DNA of 64,000 nucleotides from Prauserella alba (lineage in GTDB: Bacteria > Actinomycetota > Actinomycetes > Mycobacteriales > Pseudonocardiaceae). This document shows, piece after piece, positions 8,836 to 16,087 of this stretch. The stretch is taken from NCBI RefSeq assembly GCF_024171735.1, contig NZ_JAMTCH010000005.1:434001-498000 (forward strand), read 5' to 3'. Below the pieces are notes generated by a model. The model saw nothing but the letters and a program-made list of their open reading frames with translations, did no database searches and was not told the origin of the DNA. How positions within the stretch are numbered: position 1 is the stretch's first letter; each line of letters begins with the position of its first letter. The position numbers were made by a program, and so were the translations under genes.

Positions 8836-10718
8836 CCCTGCTGCACCTGACCTTCATCGGCCCGACGGTCAGCCCCGCCACCGTCGAGTTCGGGCCCAAA
8901 CTCACCTTGGTCCGCGGGCCGTCGGACACGGGGAAGTCCTACATCGCCGACACCATCGACTTCATGCTGGGCAGCAAGACGCTGGAGGATATTCCGGAGC
9001 GGGACGGTTACGACACCGTGCTGCTCGGCCTCCGTCTGCCCGACGGGGAGCCCGTTACGTTGGCCCGGAGTACGCAAGGCGGTGGCTTCCGCCTCTTCCG
9101 TGGTGACCACCGCGCCTACCCTCTGCCTGTCGACAGCACCTCCAAGTCGGCGAAGCACAGTCCCAAGAACACCACGAACCTCTCGCACTACCTTCTGGAC
9201 AAGATCGGCCTCGGACGGAAGGTTATCCGCAAGAACGGACGTGGGCAGACGATTTCGTTGAGCCTGCGCGCGCTAGCCCCCTTGTTCCTGGTGGGCGAAA
9301 CCAAGATCCAAGCGAAGACCCCACCGGCCGTGACGGGGCAGCACACTCAGCGGACCGGGGAGATCTCCACGTTTCGCCTGCTTCTGCAGGGCGAGGATGA
9401 CTCCGCGGTCGAACCGGGTGAATCGGAGACCGAGCGGCACACGTCCGAGGCAGCCAAGAACGACGTCATCGACACGCTGCTGACCGAACTTTACGAGCAG
9501 CTCCAAACTGACGAGACGCTCCAGCAGGTCAACGAACGTCTCCAGCGCTTGCAGGCGACGATCACCGAGTCGACAGGGGGCATCGAGGAGACTGCGGCAG
9601 CGAGGCAGCAGTGGGGGAAGGCCCTGTCCAACAGTGAGCGGCTTGCCGCCGCCGCGCGGCGCAGCCTGACCGAGCTGGACACGCTCGACGCGCGCTTCAA
9701 GCTGCTCCACGAGCAGTACACCTCCGATCTGGACCGGCTGGAAGCTGTGGCCGAGGCTGGGACGCTGCTGGGCTACTTCACCCCGGGACGCTGCGTGTTC
9801 TGCGGCGCCGAACCCGAGCACCAGCACCTCAACGAGGATTGCGCCGACGACACGACCGCCCTCGGCGAGTCCGTACGCGAGGAACAGCGCAAAACGACCG
9901 CGCTCCGCGACGACCTGCTTCAGGCCATCGCCGGGCTGCGCGCCGAACGTGACGAGAAGGCTCAGCGACTCCAGGGTTACACCGACGACGCGGCACAAGC
10001 GCGAACGACGATCGCACGGCTGGACGATATCCTCAACCCCCAGGAACGCGAGCTGAACGACCTGCTCACCTTGTCCTCCCAGCTTGAACGAGACGCCGAG
10101 AGCATCCGCCATATTCAGCGGCTCGAAGCCCTCCGCCCCGACATCGAGGCCGGGCCGAAGCCAGAGGTGATGGCCCCTACGGCAGGCCTGCAGCGCAGCG
10201 CTGTCGACGACCTGTCCCGCATGATCGCGGTCCGATTGCGGGCCTGGGGCTTCCACGACGGCGACAGCACCAGCTACAGCTTCGACGATCAAGACCTCGT
10301 TTCCGGAAACCAACCGCGCTCGGCCCACGGTAAAGGTGTCCGCGCCATCCTGCACGCCGCGTTCACCATCTCGCTCGCCCAGTACTGCTTCGACCGCGAT
10401 CTTCCCCACCCTGGCTTCGTCGTGCTCGACTCACCCCTGGTCGTCTACCGCCCCCCGGACCCCAACGACGAACCCGACAATAGCGACGACGTCCTCGACA
10501 CTGCCAACCTCGCCGACCGGTTCTTCGCCGATGTCCAAACAAATTTCTCCGGCCAAATCATCATCTTGGAAAACGAAGACCCGCCGAACGCCCTGGAGCC
10601 CGAGACGCGCGACATCTCGTTCACCAAGAACGCAGACCATGGCCGGTACGGCTTGTTCCCCCACAACCAAGCCAACGACACGGGGGGAGGAAATACGACC
10701 GGCGGCGATGGGCGGTAG
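8823..10718 (+). CDS. ABC-3C system SMC/Rad50-like ATPase
   Basis: The 631-residue protein is an ABC ATPase of the SMC/Rad50 type. The Walker A loop is GPSDTGKS at 32-39. A long charged, Gln/Glu-rich coiled coil fills about 200-310 and 345-460, broken by a cysteine hairpin with CVFC near 323 and a third cysteine near 339, which resembles a zinc hook. Walker B is FVVLDSPLVVY near 530. It starts with GTG at 8823 after AGGA and is translationally coupled to the middle component. It should sense or clamp nucleic acid and drive the effector encoded at 7232-8350. GC is higher than in the genes to its left, so the three-gene cassette may have a separate origin from the 1-6.7 kb block. Confidence 0.88.
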   Translation: MERLTLLHLTFIGPTVSPATVEFGPKLTLVRGPSDTGKSYIADTIDFMLGSKTLEDIPERDGYDTVLLGLRLPDGEPVTLARSTQGGGFRLFRGDHRAYPLPVDSTSKSAKHSPKNTTNLSHYLLDKIGLGRKVIRKNGRGQTISLSLRALAPLFLVGETKIQAKTPPAVTGQHTQRTGEISTFRLLLQGEDDSAVEPGESETERHTSEAAKNDVIDTLLTELYEQLQTDETLQQVNERLQRLQATITESTGGIEETAAARQQWGKALSNSERLAAAARRSLTELDTLDARFKLLHEQYTSDLDRLEAVAEAGTLLGYFTPGRCVFCGAEPEHQHLNEDCADDTTALGESVREEQRKTTALRDDLLQAIAGLRAERDEKAQRLQGYTDDAAQARTTIARLDDILNPQERELNDLLTLSSQLERDAESIRHIQRLEALRPDIEAGPKPEVMAPTAGLQRSAVDDLSRMIAVRLRAWGFHDGDSTSYSFDDQDLVSGNQPRSAHGKGVRAILHAAFTISLAQYCFDRDLPHPGFVVLDSPLVVYRPPDPNDEPDNSDDVLDTANLADRFFADVQTNFSGQIIILENEDPPNALEPETRDISFTKNADHGRYGLFPHNQANDTGGGNTTGGDGR

Positions 10719-11187
10719 GGCGAGCTTGGGCAGTGTCGGCGCCCGCCACGATGCTAATGACGCCGCCGGGCCCGTGGTGAAGCCACTGCAAGCCATGCTG
10801 CGTGCGGGAGTGACGCAGGAGGGGACGGTGCGCCATGCGGTGTCCGGCCCCACAGGCTGCCCCGGCATTCGTCGCTGCTTTGCAACGTGTACCTGCACCG
10901 GCTGGACTGGGAGTGCACGGCTCGTGGCGACATGTGTTCTGTCCCGTGGGTGAGAACGTGGTCTGAACATCAGTGCGTTTGCGTGCATGGGTGGAACGCT
11001 TATGGCCTGGTGGCTCATCAAGAGGAATGCACATGCTGTGGTCTCCGATTGGGCTCCGTTGCCGACGTAGAGCCCGACACAGGACGGCACTCGCAGGCAT
11101 CGAAGTCCGGCGGAGGTGCTTTATGATCTGCACTTTCCGACCCGTTTAGGCAGTCGGCGTCACTTGGCGGTAGAGGTCCCACCCGGT
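10719..11187. other. Non-coding stretch between the defence cassette and the tRNA fragment
   Basis: No credible gene is visible in these 469 bp. The last bases, 11165-11187, belong to a direct repeat shared with 13084-13104 and may be the island-side arm of an attachment site. Confidence 0.4.
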
Positions 11188-11232
11188 CTACGGATCAGAA
11201 GGTTTGGGGTTCGAATCCCTACAGGCGCGCCA
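11165..11232 (+). repeat. tRNA-Arg(ACG) 3' fragment within direct repeat copy 1 (probable att site)
   Basis: Bases 11188-11232 reproduce the 3' part of a tRNA-Arg gene from the anticodon loop onward: CTACGGA, half of the anticodon stem, a T arm with TTCGAAT loop and TGGGG/CCCTA stem, acceptor strand CAGGCGC, discriminator G and encoded CCA. The matching 5' half (acceptor GCGCCTG and D arm) is absent; the preceding bases, GGCGGTAGAGGTCCC, do not fold as a tRNA. Those upstream bases recur before the second copy at 13084-13146. A tRNA 3' end without its 5' half is the classic product of site-specific integration into a tRNA gene. Confidence 0.75.
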
Positions 11233-11237
11233 CCAAG

Positions 11238-11261
11238 AAACCCCCTGTACGCAGGGGGTTT
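11238..11261 (+). terminator. Intrinsic-type terminator hairpin after the tRNA-Arg fragment
   Basis: A perfect 10-bp stem (AAACCCCCTG paired with CAGGGGGTTT) with a 4-base loop lies 5 bp after the CCA end and runs into TTTCTTGCTTTT. This is the normal arrangement downstream of actinobacterial tRNA genes, which suggests that the chromosome flanking the original tRNA begins here. Confidence 0.75.
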
Positions 11262-11646
11262 CTTGCTTTTCAAGATCATACTGCTGATCACTGAAGTGGG
11301 CTGGAGAGCTCCGTTACGTCTCCGAGTGCTCCGCTGTGCCGAATGCGTGGTGAGGGATCGGCTGGCTGCAGGGGTGAGGCTTCGTCCGGAACGATTCGCC
11401 GCTGTTCTGTTGCGTGGCGCGTACGGGGCGCGCAGTTGGGGCGGCCGTTGGCGCGCCGATGTTGGGGTCGTTCCTTGGCCTGCGCTCGGATTTGCGGCCC
11501 GGATGCATCGGCGGTTGCGCCCACCGGGCACGTCACCAGAACGGAGCGAGGCTGTCGCCGCCTGCCCTTGGGCGGTGCAAACCACGGCGGCCGCGGGTTC
11601 GCCCGCACGTGTGTATGGGCGAGGCCGAATCGACTACTCTCGGCCT
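11262..11646. other. Gap with probable leaderless promoter for the methyltransferase
   Basis: No gene is evident in 385 bp. A TACTCT hexamer at 11635-11640 sits 6 bp before the ATG of the next gene, where no ribosome site exists. This fits a -10 element giving a leaderless transcript, common in actinobacteria. Confidence 0.35.
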
Positions 11647-12471
11647 ATGCCCGAGGAACGTGCAGCCATCGACACCGACCGCCCGAGCGCCGGCCGCATC
11701 TACGACTACGTGCTGGGAGGCCGCCACAACTACGCGGTCGATCGAGTATTCGCCGACCAGCAGCTGCGGGAAACCCCGAAGATGCGCGGGGGGATGGTGG
11801 CCAATCGCGAGTTTCTGCGCAGGGCCGTGCGGTATGCGGTCGAGTCGGGTATCCGGCAGTTCGTCGACATCGGGAGCGGACTGCCGACACAGGGCAACGT
11901 CCACGAAGTGGCCGACGAGGTAGCCCCTGGCGAATGCCGCGTGGTCTATATCGACAACGAACCGGTCGCCCACGCGCACGCGCAGATCCTGCTCGAAGAC
12001 ACCGCCGATCCCGAACGGCATTACGCGATCTGCGGCGACTACTTCGACGGGCCCGCACTCTGGCAACAGGTACTCGACGAGGGCGCCATCGACCCGGACG
12101 AGCCGATCTGCCTGCTGATCGTCGCGCTGCTGCATTTCATGCCCGACGAGCACCAGCCGGAAGCGCCGCTGGCCTACTACCGCGACCAGCTGCCGCCCGG
12201 CAGCCTGCTGGCACTGACCCACATCAGCCTGAACGACGAAGACGACGAGGTGCAGAGTGCCTTCAAGACGATCGCCGGGCAATACACCGACCGCGCCACC
12301 CTGCCACTGACCCAGCGCAGCCGGCACGAGATCGCCGCATTCGTCGGCGATTTCGAGTTCGTCGAACCCGGCCTTGTATGGCTACCCGACTGGCGCCCGG
12401 ACACCACCAGCACAACCGACGCTGCCGAGTCGAACATCGTCGGCGGCGTCGCACGCAAAACCAAGAAGTGA
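11647..12471 (+). CDS. SAV2177-family (Methyltransf_19/DUF574) SAM-dependent methyltransferase
   Basis: The 274-residue protein matches the actinomycete SAV2177 methyltransferase family. Family hallmarks are IYDYVLGGRHNYAVDR near 19-34, the SAM-binding FVDIGSGLPTQGNVHEVA near 73-90, VVYIDNEPVAHAHA near 99-112 and the C-terminal EPGLVWLPDWRPD. Substrates of the family are not established; many members cluster with regulators or secondary metabolism. The start ATG at 11647 has no Shine-Dalgarno sequence. The gene lies between tRNA-Arg fragments, so it may have come with a small integrated element. A paralogue is at 46807-47649. Confidence 0.9.
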   Translation: MPEERAAIDTDRPSAGRIYDYVLGGRHNYAVDRVFADQQLRETPKMRGGMVANREFLRRAVRYAVESGIRQFVDIGSGLPTQGNVHEVADEVAPGECRVVYIDNEPVAHAHAQILLEDTADPERHYAICGDYFDGPALWQQVLDEGAIDPDEPICLLIVALLHFMPDEHQPEAPLAYYRDQLPPGSLLALTHISLNDEDDEVQSAFKTIAGQYTDRATLPLTQRSRHEIAAFVGDFEFVEPGLVWLPDWRPDTTSTTDAAESNIVGGVARKTKK

Positions 12472-12678
12472 ACGACACGGTCGTCTACAACCGCCAGCGA
12501 CACACAGCAGCCTCGGCTACCGCATTCCGGTCGGAAGCTCTGCAAGACCACGCGCTGCCGCAGCATCGGCTTAACCAAAGGAAATCAGAGGGACTGTCCA
12601 AAATCTTGGACACAGCCCCTGCCGGTCGTTGCGGACTCATTGCACATGAGAGCAGCAGAGGGTGGTGATCAACGACAG

Positions 12679-12705
12679 TCCCTACAGGCGCGCCACCGAG
12701 AAACC
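12679..12705 (+). repeat. Third tRNA-Arg 3'-end fragment
   Basis: TCCCTACAGGCGCGCCACC followed by GAGAAACC matches 11216-11242 at 26 of 27 positions: the end of the T arm, acceptor strand, CCA and first bases of the 3' flank. It is shorter than the copies at 11165 and 13084 and is followed by the C9G8 palindrome where the original terminator would be. Confidence 0.6.
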
Positions 12706-12706
12706 T

Positions 12707-12723
12707 CCCCCCCCCGGGGGGGG
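12707..12723. repeat. C9G8 homopolymer palindrome
   Basis: Nine C are followed directly by eight G. It stands where the tRNA terminator stem (CCCCC...GGGGG) would be expected after the fragment at 12679, so it may be a collapsed or rearranged terminator. Such a run is also prone to sequencing or assembly error. Confidence 0.6.
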
Positions 12724-13083
12724 CGTTGGCCGGTGCCAGCTGCGCGAAACCGTTGAAGGTCAGCAGTAGTGCGGCCAGTAGGTCCGAGCTGCGCAGGGCC
12801 GAGGAGGCCAGCATGAGCAGACCGATCAGGACGACAGCGCACGGCCGGACCCGGACCATGCCGCGGTCGGCTGCGTGGGTACGAGTGTGCTGGCGACCAT
12901 CGTCGATATGCCGACGAGCATGCCCGCCGCGGGCACCATCGCGGTGGCGGCGCCCGCGACGATCACGAGTCCGAGCGCCCAGTCCGGCAGGGCGTCGCGC
13001 GCCATCGTGAGTAGCGCTGCGCGGGGGCCGCCGGACTGTTCGATCGCCAGGGCGGTGAAGCCCAGGATGTAGTCGGCGCCACC
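12724..13083 (-). pseudogene. Frameshifted internal remnant of a sodium:solute symporter (SSS family)
   Basis: Read leftward from 13083, one frame gives LPDWALGLVIVAGAATAMVPAAGM and a threonine/serine membrane stretch, then continues in another frame (around 12850-12870) as VVLIGLLMLASSALRSSDLL and TFNGFAQLAPANA. These are consecutive transmembrane segments typical of SSS monocarboxylate-type permeases. The normal gene exceeds 500 codons; only about 120 remain, bounded on both sides by tRNA-Arg fragments. It is a dead fragment left by rearrangement at the integration site. Confidence 0.65.
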
Positions 13084-13146
13084 CGGCGGTAGAGGTCCCC
13101 CGGTCTAGGAATCAGAAGGCTCGGGGTTCGAATCCCTACAGGCGCG
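13084..13146 (+). repeat. tRNA-Arg 3' fragment within direct repeat copy 2
   Basis: This copy parallels 11165-11229 over about 63 bp, including the non-tRNA lead GGCGGTAGAGGTCCC, with one deletion and a handful of substitutions (CTAGGAATCAG for CTACGGATCAG). It keeps the T arm and CAGGCGC but loses the CCA (GCGGAG follows). The chromosome to its right has uniformly high GC, so it may mark an older integration boundary. Confidence 0.7.
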
Positions 13147-13209
13147 GAGAAACCGCAGTTCGTCGGCCTGGGGTCCGCTTTCGCGCGGTGCAGATCCAGA
13201 CGCAACGTT

Positions 13210-13821
13210 TCAGGCCGATTCAGTTCTGTTTGGAACGTGGCGCACGCGCAGCACCCCGGGCACGTTCTCCGCAAGAACCGTGGCGACATGCCGGTCGGTC
13301 GCGTCGTCTCGAGAGTCGACGAGTGTGACGACACCGTCCGTGACGTCGATGCTCCACCGGTCCGGAGTGCTGATCATGGCGAGCCGATTGTGCACGTCTC
13401 GCGCGAGGCGTCGGTCATCGCGCGCGAGCACCCGCACGAGGTCACGCCGGCTGACGATGCCCACGACGCGGTCGCCCTCCACGACAGGCACGCTGCGCAC
13501 TCCCTCGTCCAGCATGGCGCGCACGACGTCGACCACGTCCAGCACGGAACCGACCGTCACGACCGGGGCGGTCATGACCTGTCCGACCGTCGAACCCGCG
13601 GCGGCCCCCGGTACGTCGCCCAGACGTGCTGTGCGGATGTCCCGGGGGAACCGATCGCGGACCACGTCGGCTTCGGTGACGATACCGAGCAGCCGGTCCT
13701 CGTCGTCCACGACAGGCAGTGCGGTGAAGCCCCGGTCAGCCAGCGTCGCTGCCGCCTTCCTGACGGGTGTATCCGGTGCCACCGTCACGGCTGGTGCGCA
13801 CATGACATCGCGTGCAAGCAT
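13210..13821 (-). CDS. CBS-domain pair plus BON domain protein (Hrp1-like)
   Basis: The 203-residue protein has two CBS motifs: MCAPAVTVAPDTPVRKAA with LLGIVTEADVV (about 6-58), and MTAPVVTVGSVLDVVDVV with VVGIVSRRDLVRVL (about 85-138). They are followed by a BON-like segment with WSIDVTDGVVTL and GVLRVRHV. CBS pairs bind adenosyl ligands; the M. tuberculosis analogue Hrp1 (Rv2626c) is a DosR-regulated hypoxia protein. ATG at 13821 is chosen because AGGAG lies 7 bp upstream; the GTG at 13827 would be too close to it. It lies 24 bp after the Acg gene, so the two probably form an operon. Confidence 0.88.
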   Translation of the reverse strand: MLARDVMCAPAVTVAPDTPVRKAAATLADRGFTALPVVDDEDRLLGIVTEADVVRDRFPRDIRTARLGDVPGAAAGSTVGQVMTAPVVTVGSVLDVVDVVRAMLDEGVRSVPVVEGDRVVGIVSRRDLVRVLARDDRRLARDVHNRLAMISTPDRWSIDVTDGVVTLVDSRDDATDRHVATVLAENVPGVLRVRHVPNRTESA

Positions 13822-13845
13822 CTCCACACTCCTCTCGTGGTCGTG

Positions 13846-14823
13846 TCAACCGTGCAGCAGTTCGAACGCACTGCGGCGGGGACTTACCGGCGCTGGTCCC
13901 GCCGAGTAACCCACGCGCATCAGCAGCTGTGGTGAGCCGGGTAGCGCAAGCGCCTCGACGAGCTGTTCCCGTACTTGTGTCAGATGCAAGGGTTGCGTTT
14001 GCACAGCGGCGACGAGGCCCGCTGAGACGAAGCCGAGCCATACGCGTTGCATGGCCATCCCGGCGCGCAGGTGGTCGAGTCTCGTGTCATCAGCGGTGTG
14101 GAACAGCAGTACCGTCTCCCGCGACAGCCATCGCGCCAGCGTCACCCGGTCGGGCACTGTGGTGAGGCGGTTCACGGTTCCGGCCCACGGCAGAGTGGCG
14201 GAAGAGGGTAGCGCCGTGCGAGGGAGCCCCACGCCGTGTCGGTGATATTGCAGGTCCTGAATGGTCCACACCGCGAGCTCACGCTGGCGGTCGCCATCGT
14301 GTTGTTGGGCCAACGCGGCGTATTCCAGTGCCGCAGCCAGCGCGTCAACCTCGCGCACATGTCTCACCGAAACGCCGTCGACGGCAGCGTGCCGAAGGAC
14401 CGTGGTTACCAGTTCGGCCGGCACCTCGGCTTCGGCGAACGGCAGCCGATGGCTTCGCCTGCGCGTGATCGCAGAGTATGTCCGCCAGTCGTCGGTATCC
14501 GGTTCGTGCGGGGTACCAGCGGCGACTCGTGCGACGAGCTCCGGCCTGCCGGGATCCGGCAGTAGCGCGGTCGCGGTCTCGAAACCCAGTACTCGGACGG
14601 CGAGCTCCAGGTTCGGGACAGCCGCACCGCAGGAAATGGTCCTGTCCCGACCGTACGGGTCATTGAAAGGCAACCACGTGTCGCGTCGTTCGACCAGCGA
14701 CGCCTCGCCGCGGTCGAGTTCCAGCAACCAAGGCTGGGTGTTGAGCACTGACGGGGCGTTGAGGACGGCGGTGGCCAGTGCTTCGGCCTCGGAAGGCGAC
14801 CAGTCCGTTGATCCACGTCTCAT
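13846..14823 (-). CDS. acg: Acg-family FMN-binding nitroreductase-like protein
   Basis: The 325-residue product matches the Acg (Rv2032) family of nitroreductase-fold proteins: NAPSVLNTQPWLLEL near 22-36, ISCGAAVPNLELAVRVLGF near 64-82 and a C-terminal RAGMAMQRVWLGFVSAGL. Family members bind FMN but have a lid over the flavin site and may act in flavin storage under dormancy. ATG at 14823 follows GGAGGAGGACGGT, a strong ribosome site; an ATG ten codons upstream lacks one. The CBS-domain gene follows in the same direction. A truncated paralogue is at 18517-19071. Confidence 0.88.
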   Translation of the reverse strand: MRRGSTDWSPSEAEALATAVLNAPSVLNTQPWLLELDRGEASLVERRDTWLPFNDPYGRDRTISCGAAVPNLELAVRVLGFETATALLPDPGRPELVARVAAGTPHEPDTDDWRTYSAITRRRSHRLPFAEAEVPAELVTTVLRHAAVDGVSVRHVREVDALAAALEYAALAQQHDGDRQRELAVWTIQDLQYHRHGVGLPRTALPSSATLPWAGTVNRLTTVPDRVTLARWLSRETVLLFHTADDTRLDHLRAGMAMQRVWLGFVSAGLVAAVQTQPLHLTQVREQLVEALALPGSPQLLMRVGYSAGPAPVSPRRSAFELLHG

Positions 14824-15308
14824 ACCGTCCTCCTCCAGGGTCAGATCCTCCATGGCAGGCGCAGATCGGCTGCGGGCTGCTCTCGCCGTGCGGGGTCAGG
14901 CCCACGATTGCGCCCGCGCAAGACCGGTCGGCACGTCGGGGCGAGATCACCTCCGGACAGCAGCTGATCAACAGTCGAACTCGCCATCCGTGCTTCGCAG
15001 GCAGTGGCTCGTCGAACCGCGCCGACCGGCGCCGCTCACTACCGACAGCCGGTCCGAGGTAGGTCGTCGAACTCCTGCACGATCCACCGTCGCGAGGTGG
15101 ACCACGTGGGTTCCGGCCCGGATCATGCCTGCGGTGTTCGCAGCCGAGTGTTCTCCGGTCAGAGCCATGGGCTCAGCATGGGCATCCTCCGGTCGCCGCG
15201 CGACGGCCACGGGGCCTCGGTCGTGGGGTCCTACGTCCCCACGTTGTCGACCCGGCCGAGGGCCGTTCGCCGCCGGAACCCGGCCTTGCTCGTATGTGCG
15301 CTGCACAG
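14824..15308. other. Gap upstream of the Acg gene
   Basis: No gene is supported in these 485 bp; frames on both strands give arginine-rich, low-quality translations. GGGGTCAGGCCC at about 14892-14903 weakly resembles the cluster's DevR-like motif and lies some 70-80 bp upstream of the Acg start. Confidence 0.35.
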
Positions 15309-15467
15309 TCAGGACCGGCTGTAGCGTCGTGTGTTGGCACCGAGAGCGCCGATGAGGTCGATGGACAGACACACGAAAAGCGCGATGCCCCAGTTGTTCC
15401 ACGGGCCCCAGGAAGCCACCTCGGGGGTGCCCGCGACGAGCCACACGATCAGCCAGATGAAGGTCAT
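15309..15467 (-). CDS. 52-residue hydrophobic membrane protein
   Basis: A short frame encodes MTFIWLIVWLVAGTPEVASW, a WNNWG turn and IALFVCLSIDLIGALGA, then a basic tail: two membrane segments in 52 residues. ATG at 15467 has GGGAGGGG about 6 bp upstream. Short two-helix proteins of this look are common in this order, with no known function. It lies inside the dormancy-type gene cluster, oriented like its neighbours. Confidence 0.6.
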   Translation of the reverse strand: MTFIWLIVWLVAGTPEVASWGPWNNWGIALFVCLSIDLIGALGANTRRYSRS

Positions 15468-15600
15468 CGGGCCCCTCCCTTCGCCAGCCCCGCCGTCCGC
15501 ATGGCCGAATCGATGTCTCTCTGCCGCGGTTGACGCCGACGAGAATGGTGCCGTTACCCGTGACGGCCAGGAGTTTCTCTGGTCCGCGTGGCCGTCGCGT

Positions 15601-15870
15601 TCATCGCGTCAGGTGAGTCGGCTGATGGGTGACGGCCTCGATGTCGCCTGCCGTCACCTCGATCAGCTGGTGCGAGAGGTCGGCCATCGCCCGCGCTACG
15701 GCCAGTTCGTCCCCGATCTCGGGAATGTTGACATCGCGCGGGTTGCGGCGGGCGTGTCCGACGGCCGTACGTTCGACCCTGGCACTCGTCCGTAGTCGGG
15801 CCTCGGCCCTCGTCCTGTCCTCGTGCTCGTCGATCGAGATTTCGACGGTCCATTTCGTCGTGTTGGCCAC
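15601..15870 (-). CDS. DUF1876 protein (Rv1738-like)
   Basis: The 89-residue protein carries the DUF1876 pattern: [38 protein letters not shown] and [17 protein letters not shown]. The family includes Rv1738, a strongly hypoxia-induced member of the DosR regulon with a fold like ribosome hibernation factors. It starts with GTG at 15870 after GGAGGAGGTCACC. Two candidate DevR-like boxes lie 61-98 bp upstream. Confidence 0.9.
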   Translation of the reverse strand: MANTTKWTVEISIDEHEDRTRAEARLRTSARVERTAVGHARRNPRDVNIPEIGDELAVARAMADLSHQLIEVTAGDIEAVTHQPTHLTR

Positions 15871-15930
15871 GGTGACCTCCTCCGCTGTCCCGTTCTATGT
15901 CGATGCTCGTATCGCGCAGGGCGCGTGCGA

Positions 15931-15968
15931 AGGGCCTATCGGTCCTCCCCGCAGGGCCGATAGGCCGT
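15931..15968. promoter_or_regulatory. Paired DevR/DosR-like boxes upstream of the DUF1876 gene
   Basis: On the minus strand 15931-15946 reads AGGACCGATAGGCCCT; on the plus strand 15953-15968 reads AGGGCCGATAGGCCGT. Together they form a 14-base inverted repeat with 12 matches. Each is itself a GGNCC-N4-GGCC half-palindrome, similar in layout to DosR boxes. They lie 61-98 bp before the gene. Operator identity is inferred, not shown. Confidence 0.5.
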
Positions 15969-16087
15969 CCGCCGCACCGGACTCGGGTCTTCGGCTGTCG
16001 GTGCGAGTTCGATCAGTACTGCGCTGCTGAACTGCACAGTGGTGAGTTTCGATGTTGGTTCGAGTTCATGAATCCCGGCGTTGCGGC

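Noticed and set aside
9273-10409. Minus-strand 378-codon frame under the ABC-3C ATPase
   Set aside because: It is the antisense shadow of a gene with Walker A, Walker B and cysteine-hook motifs.
11155-11232. Complete tRNA-Arg gene
   Set aside because: The 3' half is perfect, but no GCGCCTG acceptor strand, D arm or 5' anticodon stem precedes it, so it cannot fold as a tRNA.
1-11232. Prophage
   Set aside because: No capsid, tail, terminase or integrase gene is recognisable; a genomic island is the simpler reading.
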